A DNA stretch of 64,000 bases from Rhizobiales bacterium CCH3-A5 (GCA_001556025.1 LSIB01000159.1:14992-78991); one strand, 5' to 3'. Positions 25,603-33,981 are shown, numbered from the stretch's first letter. The notes: generated by a model not told the origin, from the letters alone. Made by a program: numbers and translations.

Positions 25603-26320
25603 CGCGAAACGCTCCCACCAGCGCGCCCGACAGCGAGCCGACGATGATGAAGGCGTAGCCCTCGATCAGCCTTGCCGTGACCAGCGCCACGAGACCGGCC
25701 ACGACCCAGGGCACGGCGGCACGCCTTCCGCGCCAAAGCGGCACGATCATCGCCGCGAAGAAGATCGGCATGACGAGGTCGATGCCGTAGGTGCGCGGAT
25801 CGGCGACGAGCGCGCCGAGCAGATAGCCCGGCACGGTGGCGGCGACCCAGACCAGCCAGAGCGCCACGCCCGCGCCGACGAGCACGCCGAGATCGCGCCC
25901 GCCCTCACCGTGATAGCGCGTGCCGATCATCCAGTTTGCGTCGGTGAACAGGAACAGGTGCAGGCCGTTGACCGCTCCGGGATAATGCCTGAACCAGGGT
26001 TGCAGCGACGCGCCCTGCAGCACCATGCGGGCGTTTACAGTGGCCGTGACGACCGCGAGACCCGCAATCGCGCCCCAGCTCCATTCCGGCCGCCACAGCT
26101 CCATCGCCACGAGTTGCGCCACGCCGGCATAGACCGCAGCGCTCATCAGCACGGCCTCGAACAGGCTCAGCCCCTTGGCAGAGGCCGCCGCACCGAACGC
26201 CACCGCGAAGACGACGACGCCGGGCATCAGCACCGAGACCCTGCGCAGGCCCAGCGTCGCTCCTGCGAGGGTGAGCGTGAAGTCAGGCTTGGGCTCGGGT
26301 TGCGGCGGTTCCAGCGACAT
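25589..26320 (-). CDS. azlC: AzlC family branched-chain amino acid exporter permease
   Basis: A 243-aa AzlC-type permease with about seven transmembrane helices. Family marks include GVVVFAVAFGAAASAKGLSL near residue 35, SAAVYAGVAQL and NARMVLQGASLQPWF. It works with AzlD to export branched-chain amino acids across the inner membrane. The annotated frame could start at a TTG (26338), but ATG 26320 has a good GGAAAGG site and is used. It is the first gene of an azlC-azlD-ilvE set. Confidence 0.88.
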   Translation of the reverse strand: MSLEPPQPEPKPDFTLTLAGATLGLRRVSVLMPGVVVFAVAFGAAASAKGLSLFEAVLMSAAVYAGVAQLVAMELWRPEWSWGAIAGLAVVTATVNARMVLQGASLQPWFRHYPGAVNGLHLFLFTDANWMIGTRYHGEGGRDLGVLVGAGVALWLVWVAATVPGYLLGALVADPRTYGIDLVMPIFFAAMIVPLWRGRRAAVPWVVAGLVALVTARLIEGYAFIIVGSLSGALVGAFRDDAA

Positions 26321-26432
26321 GCCCTTTCCAAGAGCCAAGCGCCGCCCCGGTCAACCGGGGCAGGCGATGCCGGCGCATGACCGCAGCGCAGGACTGACGA
26401 CAGCAGCGGCGGCGCGCGATAGGTTGGCGAGC

Positions 26433-27041
26433 ATGACCTGGCTCCATGCCCTGGACGAGACCGCGACCGCCCTGCCCGCAGTCTGGCTGATTGCCTCCCG
26501 GCGCAGCCCGGCCAATCTGCCCGAGCGCTCGGCGCTGCGGCGCGGCATCGCGCTTGACCTCATCGCCCGGCAGTTCTCGCTGCCGCCCGAGGCCGTGACC
26601 ATCGAGCACGACGAGGCCGGACGGCCCGTGCTGGCGCGCCCGGCGGGCACGGGGCTGCACCTCTCGCTCGCGACCCGCGCCGGGTTGGTCGCGGTAGCGC
26701 TGGCGCGCGCGCCGGTCGGCGTCGATGTCGAGCGGATCGAGCCCGCCGTCGCGCCGCCGCTGGAAAGCCTGCATTCGGACGAGCGCGAGATGCTCGCCAT
26801 GCTGCCGGAGACCGCGCGACCGCTCGCCTTCGCCCAGTTATGGACCGCCAAGGAGGCCTATGTGAAGGCGCTCGGCACGGGCTTTCTGCGTCCGCCCGAG
26901 AGTTTCGCTGTGACGCTTCTGGCCGGCGGCCGCTTCAAGATCGACGACCCCGAAAGACCGACTCAGGCGCTGGGCCATGGCCTGATCGACAAAAACGGCG
27001 GCCAGGGGAGCCTGGCCGCCGCGATGATCGTGCTCGACTGA
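26433..27041 (+). CDS. 4'-phosphopantetheinyl transferase (Sfp type)
   Basis: A 202-aa phosphopantetheinyl transferase. It moves the phosphopantetheine arm of CoA to a serine on carrier proteins. Magnesium and CoA sites are visible as VGVDVERIEP (about residue 95) and WTAKEAYVKALGTGF (about 140), the Sfp-superfamily signature. The compact length fits the Sfp/HetI branch rather than AcpS. ATG 26433 is chosen because upstream translation is not family-like. No polyketide or peptide synthase is in the window, so its carrier target is elsewhere. It converges on the TerC gene with a 9-bp gap. Confidence 0.88.
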   Translation: MTWLHALDETATALPAVWLIASRRSPANLPERSALRRGIALDLIARQFSLPPEAVTIEHDEAGRPVLARPAGTGLHLSLATRAGLVAVALARAPVGVDVERIEPAVAPPLESLHSDEREMLAMLPETARPLAFAQLWTAKEAYVKALGTGFLRPPESFAVTLLAGGRFKIDDPERPTQALGHGLIDKNGGQGSLAAAMIVLD

Positions 27042-27050
27042 GCGCGGGGC

Positions 27051-27794
27051 TCAGCCCGGCTGGTCGGCCGGCTTCTTCTTGAGCATGTAGGCGACCCCGA
27101 CGACGAACAGCGCACCGATCGTTGCGGCACTGTAAAAGGGAACCTTGGCCGCCGCGAGCCCGGCCGGGGCGGTGTCGCTGACCGGCACGACCTGCACCCA
27201 GCTCGGGATGGCGGTCTGGAGCCACTGGAGCACGGCGATGTCGGTGAGCAGCATTTCGCCGGCAATCCAGCCGAGCAAAGCCGCGCCGAGCCAGACCAGG
27301 ATGGGGTAGCGCTCCAGCACGTCGGAGAGCAGCCGCGCGCCATAAACGATGAGCGGGATTGTCAGCAGCAGGCCGAAGATGAACAGCTCGAAATGGCCGC
27401 GCGCCGCGGCCGCGATCGCCAGCACATTGTCGAGGCTCATCACCGCATCGGCGATGGCGATGGTGCGCACCGCCTTCCAGAGATTGTCCGAGGCCTCGAT
27501 GTCACCATGAGCCTCGTCCTCGCCCTTGGCAAGCTTGATCGCGATCCAGAACAGCAGCAGCGCGCCGACGACCTTCAGGAACGGGATGTTCAGCAGGTAG
27601 GTGACGATGATCGCGAAGAAGATGCGCAGGCCGACGGCCGCGCCAGCGCCGAGCAGGATGCCGACCTTGCGCTGCTTCTCCGGCAGCGAGCGCACCGCGA
27701 GCGCGATGACGATGGCGTTGTCGCCAGAGAGCAGGAGGTCGATCCAGATGATCTGGAGCAGCGACGTCCAGAATGCCGAGGATGAAAAATCCAT
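27051..27794 (-). CDS. TerC family integral membrane protein
   Basis: A 247-aa membrane protein of the TerC superfamily (YjbE-like). The N-terminal signature is IIWIDLLLSGDNAIVIALAV with conserved acidic residues, repeated in the second half as IADAVMSLDNVLAIAAAA. These paired Asp/Asn motifs inside helices are the hallmark of the family. About seven transmembrane helices are visible, and a Lys-rich tail ends the protein. TerC proteins are implicated in manganese export and metallation of exported enzymes. No manganese riboswitch could be recognised upstream. Confidence 0.88.
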   Translation of the reverse strand: MDFSSSAFWTSLLQIIWIDLLLSGDNAIVIALAVRSLPEKQRKVGILLGAGAAVGLRIFFAIIVTYLLNIPFLKVVGALLLFWIAIKLAKGEDEAHGDIEASDNLWKAVRTIAIADAVMSLDNVLAIAAAARGHFELFIFGLLLTIPLIVYGARLLSDVLERYPILVWLGAALLGWIAGEMLLTDIAVLQWLQTAIPSWVQVVPVSDTAPAGLAAAKVPFYSAATIGALFVVGVAYMLKKKPADQPG

Positions 27795-27927
27795 GATGCG
27801 GTCAATCCCTCAAATAGCGGGTCGTTTCGACCCCTGCTGTGCCCCGATCGGGGGATGAATGGCAAGTGTTTAGGCAGCGTTCCGGCCGGAAAACCGAAGC
27901 GGACGGTGATGGTTCCTGCCGGGCGGA

Positions 27928-29007
27928 TCAGCCCAGCGCCTGTTCGATCGCCTTGCCGGCGGCTTCCGTTCCCAGCGTGCCGCCGAGATCGCGCGTACGG
28001 GTACGGGCATCGCCCAGCGCCCGCTCGATCGCGGCCTCGATGCCTTTCGCTGCCTCATGCTCGCCGAGATGGTCGAGCATCATCGCGCCCGACCAGATCT
28101 GGCCGACCGGGTTGGCGATGCCCTGCCCCGCAATGTCCGGAGCCGAGCCATGAACCGGCTCGAACAGCGAGGGATGCTCGCCCGTCGGATTGATGTTGCC
28201 GCTTGGGGCGATGCCGATCGTGCCAGTGCAGGCCGGGCCGAGATCCGACAGGATGTCGCCGAACAGGTTGGACGCCACGACAACGTCGAAGCGGTCGGGA
28301 TTCAGCACGAAATGCGCGGTCAGGATGTCGATATGGTACTGATCGACGGCGACGTCGGGATAGCTTGTCGCCATTTCCTTCACCCGCTCGTCCCAGTAGG
28401 GCATGGTGATCGAGATGCCGTTCGACTTGGTCGCCGAGGTCAGCTTTTTCCGCGGACGGCGCTGGGCCAGTTCGAAGGCATATTTCAGCACGCGGTCGAC
28501 GCCGACGCGGCTCATGATCGTCTCCTGGATGACGATCTCGCGCGCGGTGCCGGCGTACATCCGCCCGCCGACGGAGGAATACTCGCCCTCGGTGTTCTCG
28601 CGCACGACGAAGAAGTCGATGTCGCCGGGCTTGCGGCCGACCAGCGGGCCGGGCACGCCGGGCATCAGCCGCACCGGGCGCAGATTCACATATTGGTCGA
28701 ATTCGCGCCGGAACAGCAGGAGCGAACCCCAGAGCGAGATGTGGTCCGGTACCTGGGCGGGCATGCCGACCGCGCCGAAGAAGATCGCGTCATGGCCGCC
28801 GATCTGGTCCTTCCAGTCGTCGGGCAGCATCTTGCCGTGCTTCGCGTAATAGTCGCAGGAGGAGAAATCGAACTGGTCGAGCCGCATTTCGAAGCCGTAT
28901 TTCTTCGACGCCGCCTCCAGCACGCGCAGGCCCTCCGGCATGACCTCCTTGCCGATGCCGTCGCCGGCGATGACGGCGATGCGGTAGACGCGATTGGTCC
29001 GGCTCAT
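27928..29007 (-). CDS. Tartrate dehydrogenase / D-malate dehydrogenase (decarboxylating)
   Basis: A 359-aa member of the isopropylmalate/isocitrate/tartrate dehydrogenase family, NAD-dependent with a divalent metal. It opens YRIAVIAGDGIGKEVMPEG, has VVRENTEGEYSSVGGRM in the substrate loop, SNLFGDILSDLG for metal binding, and EPVHGSAPDIAGQGIANP near the end. The length and the RENTEGEYS pattern fit tartrate dehydrogenase (TtuC/DmlA) better than LeuB. ATG 29007 with GGAGAG upstream is chosen. Its start overlaps the stop of the dehalogenase gene by four bases, so the two form an operon. Confidence 0.85.
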   Translation of the reverse strand: MSRTNRVYRIAVIAGDGIGKEVMPEGLRVLEAASKKYGFEMRLDQFDFSSCDYYAKHGKMLPDDWKDQIGGHDAIFFGAVGMPAQVPDHISLWGSLLLFRREFDQYVNLRPVRLMPGVPGPLVGRKPGDIDFFVVRENTEGEYSSVGGRMYAGTAREIVIQETIMSRVGVDRVLKYAFELAQRRPRKKLTSATKSNGISITMPYWDERVKEMATSYPDVAVDQYHIDILTAHFVLNPDRFDVVVASNLFGDILSDLGPACTGTIGIAPSGNINPTGEHPSLFEPVHGSAPDIAGQGIANPVGQIWSGAMMLDHLGEHEAAKGIEAAIERALGDARTRTRDLGGTLGTEAAGKAIEQALG

Positions 29008-29915
29008 GCGTGCTCTCCAAAGAAACCGGCGAACTCCGCCGCCACGAGATCGGGAACTTCCTCGGCCAGATAGTGCCCACCCGGCAAGGCATGCCCGCGC
29101 ACATCCGCGGCGCGCTGACGCCATAGCGTCAAAGGATCGAAGCAACGCCCGATGACGCCGTGCTCGCCCCAGAGCGCCAGCAGCGGCTGCGTCAGCTTGC
29201 GGCTGCCATCGGCGTCGTCATGGGCGATGTCGATGGTGGCGGCGGCGCGATAATCCTCGCAACTGCCATGGATCGCGGCGGGATCGGCGAAGCAGCGCAG
29301 ATAGTGTTCAAGCGCCTCGGGGGCGAATGGGGTCAGCCCGGCCGAACCCGAGCCGCATTTCTTCAGCCAGTAGGCCTTCGGATCGGCCCCGATCATCCGC
29401 TCGGGGAAGGGCGCGGGCTGGATCAGGAAGAACCAGTGCCAGTAGGCGCGGGCGAAGGCGTCGGTCGTGCCGGCATACATCTCGCGGGTCGGGGCGATGT
29501 CGAGCGTGGCGAGCCTGCCGACGCGGGCGGCATGGTCGAGCGCGAGACGATGGCCGACGCGCGCGCCGCGATCATGCGCGCCGACGAAGAAGCGCTCATG
29601 GCCGAGCGCGCTCATGATTTCGGCCATGTCCTGCGCCATCGCGCGCTTGGAATAGGGCGAGTGCTCCGCATCCGTCGCGGGCTTGTCGCTGTCGCCATAG
29701 CCGCGCAGATCGGCGCAGACGAGCGTGAAGCGGTCGCGCAGCCGCGCGGCGACCTTGTGCCAGAGCGCATGTGTCTGCGGATAGCCGTGCAGCAGGAGCA
29801 GCGGCGGCCCCTCCCCGCCGGTGCGGACGCGGATGCGCGCGCCGGATGTGGCGACGTCGAGCAGGCGGAAGCCGGGGAAGAGGCTGTCCCGCACGGGCAG
29901 GTCGGTGAGGGTCAT
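29004..29915 (-). CDS. Haloacetate dehalogenase-like alpha/beta hydrolase
   Basis: A 303-aa alpha/beta hydrolase. The nucleophile is Asp in VGAHDRGAR (near residue 115), not Ser. The downstream LDIAPTREMYAGT segment carries the Arg that binds the carboxylate in fluoroacetate/haloacetate dehalogenases, and a terminal PGGHYLAEE supplies the His. These features point to hydrolytic removal of halide from 2-haloacids, giving hydroxyacids. The oxyanion HGYPQ motif lies near residue 43. It is first in an operon with tartrate dehydrogenase (ATGA overlap). An epoxide hydrolase is the alternative, but its Tyr pair is less evident. Confidence 0.78.
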   Translation of the reverse strand: MTLTDLPVRDSLFPGFRLLDVATSGARIRVRTGGEGPPLLLLHGYPQTHALWHKVAARLRDRFTLVCADLRGYGDSDKPATDAEHSPYSKRAMAQDMAEIMSALGHERFFVGAHDRGARVGHRLALDHAARVGRLATLDIAPTREMYAGTTDAFARAYWHWFFLIQPAPFPERMIGADPKAYWLKKCGSGSAGLTPFAPEALEHYLRCFADPAAIHGSCEDYRAAATIDIAHDDADGSRKLTQPLLALWGEHGVIGRCFDPLTLWRQRAADVRGHALPGGHYLAEEVPDLVAAEFAGFFGEHA

Positions 29916-30025
29916 CAGGCCTTGAGACGCTTGCAACAATAACAGGCGAGTTAGCCCGTATCGTCAGGGATTGCGCCTGCGGATTATTTCATAATCCTGA
30001 TCAATAGCGAGGGCCTGCACCACCG

Positions 30026-30055
30026 CCGTCATCGCGAGCAGCGAAGCAATCCAGC
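30026..30055. repeat. CCGTCAT(T/C)GCGAGC-type repeat, single arm
   Basis: Matches the left arm of the palindromes at 37597-37674 and 59413-59492 (CCGTCATCGCGAGC-AGCGAAGCAATCCA), but the right arm is degenerate (GGTCGCTTCGCACG). It looks like a decayed copy downstream of the SCO gene. Confidence 0.6.
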
Positions 30056-30098
30056 GTCTCGCGCTACGACCTCCCCGGTCGCTTCGCACGCCATGGCG

Positions 30099-30722
30099 CT
30101 ACCCGAGATACTTCGTCAAAATCGCAGCCAGCCGCTCCGCTCCCGAATTATGCGGCAGCAGCGTGACGAAGCGGCCTTCCCTGCCCATGAGATAAGTCAG
30201 CGAGCCGTGGTCGACGGCGTATTCACCCTTGCCATGGTGATGTTGCGTCAGCTTGCGGCGATGCACCTTGTAGGCCTTGGCGACGGCGGCGATCTCGGCC
30301 TCGCTGCCGGTCAGACCAATGAGCTTCGGGTGAAACGCCGCGACATATTCAGCCATCACGGCGACCGTGTCGTTGGCGGGATCGACCGTGACGAAGAGCG
30401 GAGCGACCTTGTCGGCCAGCGGCCCGACCTTGTCGAGCGCCTGTGCGATGATCGGCAGATCGACCGGGCAGGTGTCGGTGCAGCGGGTGAAGCCGAAATA
30501 GACCAGCATGAAGCGGCCGCGATAATCGGCGTCGGTGACGCGCCTGCCGCTGTGGTCGGTCAGGCTGAAAGGGCCGCCGAACTGCGTCGCCAGCCGGTCA
30601 TGCGAGGTGCTGGCGGGCGCGGCCGGGCCGTGATGGCCGTGATGCCCCTGCGCGAGCGCCGACCCGGCCATGCCGGCGCCGAGGATGGCGAGCAGCGCCC
30701 GGCGGCTGGGCCTCCCGCTCAT
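30099..30722 (-). CDS. SCO1/SenC family copper chaperone
   Basis: A 207-aa exported thioredoxin-fold protein. The signal region (about 1-25, RRALLAILGAGMAGSALA) is followed by a His-rich HHGHHG stretch at the mature N-terminus. The copper site is the CTDTCPVDLP motif (CxxxC) near residue 80, and the matching His comes late (AVDHGSLTYLM), as in SCO proteins that load the CuA site of cytochrome oxidase. A second His cluster (QHHHGKG) precedes it. Its start overlaps the stop of the preceding Cys-rich gene by four bases, so it is the last gene of the five-gene unit. No cytochrome oxidase gene is in the window. Confidence 0.88.
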   Translation of the reverse strand: MSGRPSRRALLAILGAGMAGSALAQGHHGHHGPAAPASTSHDRLATQFGGPFSLTDHSGRRVTDADYRGRFMLVYFGFTRCTDTCPVDLPIIAQALDKVGPLADKVAPLFVTVDPANDTVAVMAEYVAAFHPKLIGLTGSEAEIAAVAKAYKVHRRKLTQHHHGKGEYAVDHGSLTYLMGREGRFVTLLPHNSGAERLAAILTKYLG

Positions 30723-31228
30723 TTCGGCCACTTCAGATCCTTCCGTCCCAGGATCCCGTTCTCGGCGAGCACGCCCTTGATCGTCGGGTCGGCGCGCCAC
30801 CATTCGTCGGCCTTGCCGTTGGCGGCGGTCCAATCCTTCTCGAACTGGTCGGTCGGCGCGAAATCGCCCACGCCGGCCTTCTCGCGGATGCCCTGCACCA
30901 TCAGGATCGGCATGGCCGGATTCTCGACCAGCAGGCCGTCAATCTCGATCGTCTTGCCGCACCAGGGCAGCAGATCCTTCGTCGCGCCGGCAAAGAGCGT
31001 GTTGCTCTTGGCGGCGGTGTAGAGTTTGCCCTCCGAGACGAGGCCGAGCTGGCGCTTGCCGCCGCCGCAGGCGGCCGGGCAATCGCCCTTCAGCGTGCAG
31101 AGGACATCGACGACCTGACCAGTGAAGGAAACGAGCTTTTCGTCCTTCAAACCCCAGGCCTCGGCGGCGAATGCGGGCGCGGCGAACAGCGCAGCGGGAA
31201 CGGCTAACGACAGAAGCAGGCGGCGCAT
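30719..31228 (-). CDS. Exported Cys-rich protein B1 (module copy 1)
   Basis: A 169-aa protein with a signal peptide (about 1-22). Mature features are GQVVDVLC (Cys44), Cys50 and Cys54 in the DCPAACGGGKRQLGLV block, AKSNTLFAGA, then PWCGKTIEIDGLL (Cys90) and a C-terminal DEWWRADP. It is closely related to the protein at 31782-32306, and both share the G-x-V-x-D-x-x-C opening with their upstream partners. No named family is recognised. The four Cys could bind metal or form disulfides in the periplasm. ATG 31228 with a GGGAG site is used; GTG 31237 is too close to the site. It is followed by the SCO gene. Confidence 0.75.
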   Translation of the reverse strand: MRRLLLSLAVPAALFAAPAFAAEAWGLKDEKLVSFTGQVVDVLCTLKGDCPAACGGGKRQLGLVSEGKLYTAAKSNTLFAGATKDLLPWCGKTIEIDGLLVENPAMPILMVQGIREKAGVGDFAPTDQFEKDWTAANGKADEWWRADPTIKGVLAENGILGRKDLKWPK

Positions 31229-31233
31229 GGCGT

Positions 31234-31662
31234 TCACTCCCCGAACGGCACGACGCCGTGCTCGTCATGAGTCAGGTTCACGATGCCCTTGTCGTCGGCG
31301 ACCTTGTCGACGAGCAGGTATTTGACTCCGTCGCGCTCGAACAGCTCGCCATCGACCGTGACCTCATGGGTCTGGATCTTCACGATCTTCGGCGAGGCGA
31401 CGCTGACATCCTCGTTCTCGATGCGCAGCACCATATAGAACTGGCCATCCTTGTCCCGGATCGCGACCGGGATGCCGCCGACCGCGCACCAGACCGCGCA
31501 TTGATGATGCGCCGTGCCGAGCCCGAACATGATGCCGGTGACGGCGCACCAGGTGTCGACGATCTCGCCAGAGACCTGCACGCGCTTGCCGGTGGCTGGG
31601 CTCTGCGCGGCGGCGGGCCAGGCCAGCGCCAGAAGCGCTGCGGCGATCAGGGTGCGTCTCAC
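31234..31662 (-). CDS. Exported Cys/His-rich protein A1 (module copy 1)
   Basis: A 142-aa protein with a signal peptide (1-20, ending AAAQ). Its core is GEIVDTWC (Cys39), then AHHQCAVWCAVGGIPVAI with His52, His53, Cys55 and Cys59. A beta-rich tail ends in THDEHG. It is about 63% identical by eye over 115 aligned residues to the protein at 32311-32757. The H-H-x-C-A-x-W-C arrangement suggests metal or haem handling. I recall similar HxxCAxxC proteins in other genomes but no function. It lies 5 bp upstream of B1. Confidence 0.75.
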   Translation of the reverse strand: MRRTLIAAALLALAWPAAAQSPATGKRVQVSGEIVDTWCAVTGIMFGLGTAHHQCAVWCAVGGIPVAIRDKDGQFYMVLRIENEDVSVASPKIVKIQTHEVTVDGELFERDGVKYLLVDKVADDKGIVNLTHDEHGVVPFGE

Positions 31663-31781
31663 GGGCGTCCTCCAGACTTTTTCGGGAAGAATGCTAGCAC
31701 GCAGCCCGCGCGCGTCGTCTCACCAGCGCGTGAGGCGAGATTGCAGTGTCGTGAGCCGTCCGTGAACGTCGGGACTCAGGC

Positions 31782-32306
31782 TCAGGGCTTGGGTTTTGGC
31801 GCGAGGCCCTTGATCCCGAGCGGCCCGTCTTCCGCGATCAGCCGGTTCGCCTCGGGGTCCGCCCGCCACCATTCCTGCGCCTTGCCATGCCGCGCCTCCC
31901 ATTCCGTTTTGAAACGCTCGGCGGGCGTGAAGGGCGCAGAGGCATCGGTGCGGATGCCCTGTACGAAGAACAGCGTCACGGCCGGATTTTCGATCAGCAG
32001 GCCGTCGGCCTCGATCTCGCGGCCGCAAAAGCCGATCAGGTCATGGATGGCGCCGGCAAAATCGACATTCGACTTGGCGACCAGACGGAAGGTTCCGTCA
32101 CTCAGAACGAGACCGAGCTGACGCTTGCCCCCACCGCAGCCGGGCGCGCAGCGGCCCTTGAGATGGCACAGCGCATCGGTGACTCGCCCCTTCAGCACGA
32201 CCTGCTTCTCGTGCGGGATGTTCCAGGGTTCGGCGGCGGTGGCGGGGACCGGGATTGCCGAAAGCCCGGTCAGCGCCAGCGCGGCGAGCAGGAGCGCTTT
32301 GCCCAT
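31782..32306 (-). CDS. Exported Cys-rich protein B2 (module copy 2)
   Basis: A 174-aa protein with a signal peptide (about 1-25). It repeats the B1 pattern: GRVTDALC (Cys47), Cys53 and Cys57 in the GRCAPGCGGGKRQLGLV block, AKSNVDFAGA, GFCGREIEADGLL (Cys94), then QEWWRADP. The paralogy with B1 is obvious across the full length, including the shared tail. ATG 32306 is chosen because the signal peptide begins there; 13 upstream residues are in frame but not needed. It sits 4 bp after A2 and 119 bp before A1. Function unknown, probably with A2. Confidence 0.75.
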   Translation of the reverse strand: MGKALLLAALALTGLSAIPVPATAAEPWNIPHEKQVVLKGRVTDALCHLKGRCAPGCGGGKRQLGLVLSDGTFRLVAKSNVDFAGAIHDLIGFCGREIEADGLLIENPAVTLFFVQGIRTDASAPFTPAERFKTEWEARHGKAQEWWRADPEANRLIAEDGPLGIKGLAPKPKP

Positions 32307-32310
32307 CGCC

Positions 32311-32757
32311 TCAGTTCCCGAACGGCTGGATGCCATGCTCATCATGGGTCATCAGAATGACGCCCTTGTCGTCGGCGATACGGTCGACCAGCAGATATTT
32401 CACACCGTCGCGTTCGAGCAGTTCGCCCTCGACCACGACCTCATGCGTCGCCATCTTCGCGACGCGGGGGTTGGCGGCGCTGTCCTCGTCGTCGCCGATC
32501 TTCAGGACCAGATAGAGCGCGCCGCTCGCATCCCGGATGCTGACCGGGATGCCGCCGAGCGCGCACCAGATCGCGCATTGGTGGTGCGCCGTGCCCCTGG
32601 CGAACATCAGCCCGCTGATCGAGCACCAGGTATCGCTGATCTCGCCGGTGACGGTGACGCGGCGGCCTTCCTGCGCGAGGCCGTGATTCGGAGCGAGCGC
32701 GGCCGCCGCGAGAACGGTCACAAGCCAGAGGACGCCGCGCTGCAACAACTTTGTCAT
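32311..32757 (-). CDS. Exported Cys/His-rich protein A2 (module copy 2)
   Basis: A 148-aa protein with a signal peptide (about 1-29, ending GLAQ). It has GEISDTWC (Cys45) and AHHQCAIWCALGGIPVSI (His58, His59, Cys61, Cys65), then GELLERDGVKYLLVD and a terminal HDEHG. It is the paralogue of A1 and the first gene of the five-gene unit A2-B2-A1-B1-SCO. ATG 32757 starts at the signal peptide; the frame is open upstream into the pheS promoter region. It is divergent from pheS with 128 bp between starts, which must carry both promoters. Function unknown. Confidence 0.75.
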   Translation of the reverse strand: MTKLLQRGVLWLVTVLAAAALAPNHGLAQEGRRVTVTGEISDTWCSISGLMFARGTAHHQCAIWCALGGIPVSIRDASGALYLVLKIGDDEDSAANPRVAKMATHEVVVEGELLERDGVKYLLVDRIADDKGVILMTHDEHGIQPFGN

Positions 32758-32885
32758 ACCTGGAGCGTCCACCCCTCGTCGGACCGCCGGATTCATCATC
32801 CGCGCAATGCTTTGCCAACACGATGCCTCTAGCATCGCCGTTGGCGACACCATAGAAGATGCCTCGCAAACGGACCAGAGCAGGC

Positions 32886-33968
32886 ATGAACGAGATCGAC
32901 ACCCTGGGCGGAACGCTCCTCGCCGACATCGCGGCGGCGTCGGACGAGGCGACGCTGGAGCAGATCCGGATCGCGGCGCTCGGCAAGGCCGGCTCGATCT
33001 CGGCGCTGCTTAAGACGCTGGGCGCGATGACGCCCGACGAGCGCAAGGAAAAGGGGCCGCTGATCAACGGACTGCGCGACGCGGTGCAGAGCGCGCTCGC
33101 CAGCCGCAAGGACGCGCTCGGCAATGCGGCGCTGGACGCGAGACTTGCGGCCGAGACCATCGACGTCTCGCTGCCGGTGCGCGAGGGCCCGGAGCAGCGC
33201 GGGCGCATCCACCCGATCAGCCAGGTCATCGACGAGATCACCGCGATCTTCGGCGATATGGGCTTCTCGGTGGCCGAAGGTCCCGATGTCGAGACCGACG
33301 ACCTCAACTTCACCAGGCTGAACTTCCCCATCGGCCACCCGGCCCGCGAGATGCACGACACCTTCTTCTTCGCGCCCGACGCCAATGGCGAGCGCAAGCT
33401 GCTGCGCACCCACACCTCGCCGGTGCAGGTCCGCACCATGATTTCGCAGCAGCCGCCGATCCGCGTGATCTGCCCGGGCCGTACCTACCGGATGGATTCG
33501 GACCAGACCCATACGCCGATGTTCCATCAGGTCGAGGGGCTGGTGATCGACAAGCAGGCGCATATGGGCCACCTGAAATGGATTTTGGAGGAGTTCTGCA
33601 AAGCGTTCTTCGAGATCGACGAGGTCAAGATGCGCTTCCGTCCGTCCTTCTTCCCCTTCACCGAGCCCTCTGTCGAGGTCGATATCCAGTGCTCGCGCAA
33701 GGGCGGCGAGATCCGCTTCGGCGAGGGTGAGGACTGGCTCGAGATCCTCGGCTGCGGCATGGTCCACCCCAATGTGCTGAGGAATTGCGGGCTCGATCCG
33801 GAGGTCTATCAGGGCTTCGCCTGGGGCATGGGCATCGATCGCATCGCCATGCTGAAATACGGCATGCCCGATCTGCGCCCCTTCTTCGAGGCGGATGTGC
33901 GCTGGCTTCAGCATTACGGCTTCCGCCCGCTCGACCTGCCCACGCTGACGGGCGGGCTGTCGTCTTGA
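32886..33968 (+). CDS. pheS: Phenylalanyl-tRNA synthetase alpha subunit
   Basis: A 360-aa alpha subunit of class II PheRS, which charges tRNA-Phe as an alpha2beta2 enzyme. The N-terminal coiled coil (1-90) leads into the catalytic core. Motif 2 is seen as [21 protein letters not shown], broken here as [10 protein letters not shown] and [11 protein letters not shown]. Other core elements are [22 protein letters not shown] and, for motif 3, [16 protein letters not shown] 32886 matches the usual length; the frame opens 27 nt earlier. It is followed, unusually, by a glycosyltransferase gene before pheT. PheRS expression in bacteria often uses attenuation, but no leader was recognised. Confidence 0.95.
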   Translation: MNEIDTLGGTLLADIAAASDEATLEQIRIAALGKAGSISALLKTLGAMTPDERKEKGPLINGLRDAVQSALASRKDALGNAALDARLAAETIDVSLPVREGPEQRGRIHPISQVIDEITAIFGDMGFSVAEGPDVETDDLNFTRLNFPIGHPAREMHDTFFFAPDANGERKLLRTHTSPVQVRTMISQQPPIRVICPGRTYRMDSDQTHTPMFHQVEGLVIDKQAHMGHLKWILEEFCKAFFEIDEVKMRFRPSFFPFTEPSVEVDIQCSRKGGEIRFGEGEDWLEILGCGMVHPNVLRNCGLDPEVYQGFAWGMGIDRIAMLKYGMPDLRPFFEADVRWLQHYGFRPLDLPTLTGGLSS

Positions 33969-33981
33969 GGAGGGCACCCTG

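Noticed and set aside
27795..27925. Possible yybP-ykoY manganese riboswitch upstream of the TerC gene
   Set aside because: No match to the conserved GGGGAGTA-type core could be seen; only a short CCCCGATCGGGG palindrome is present.
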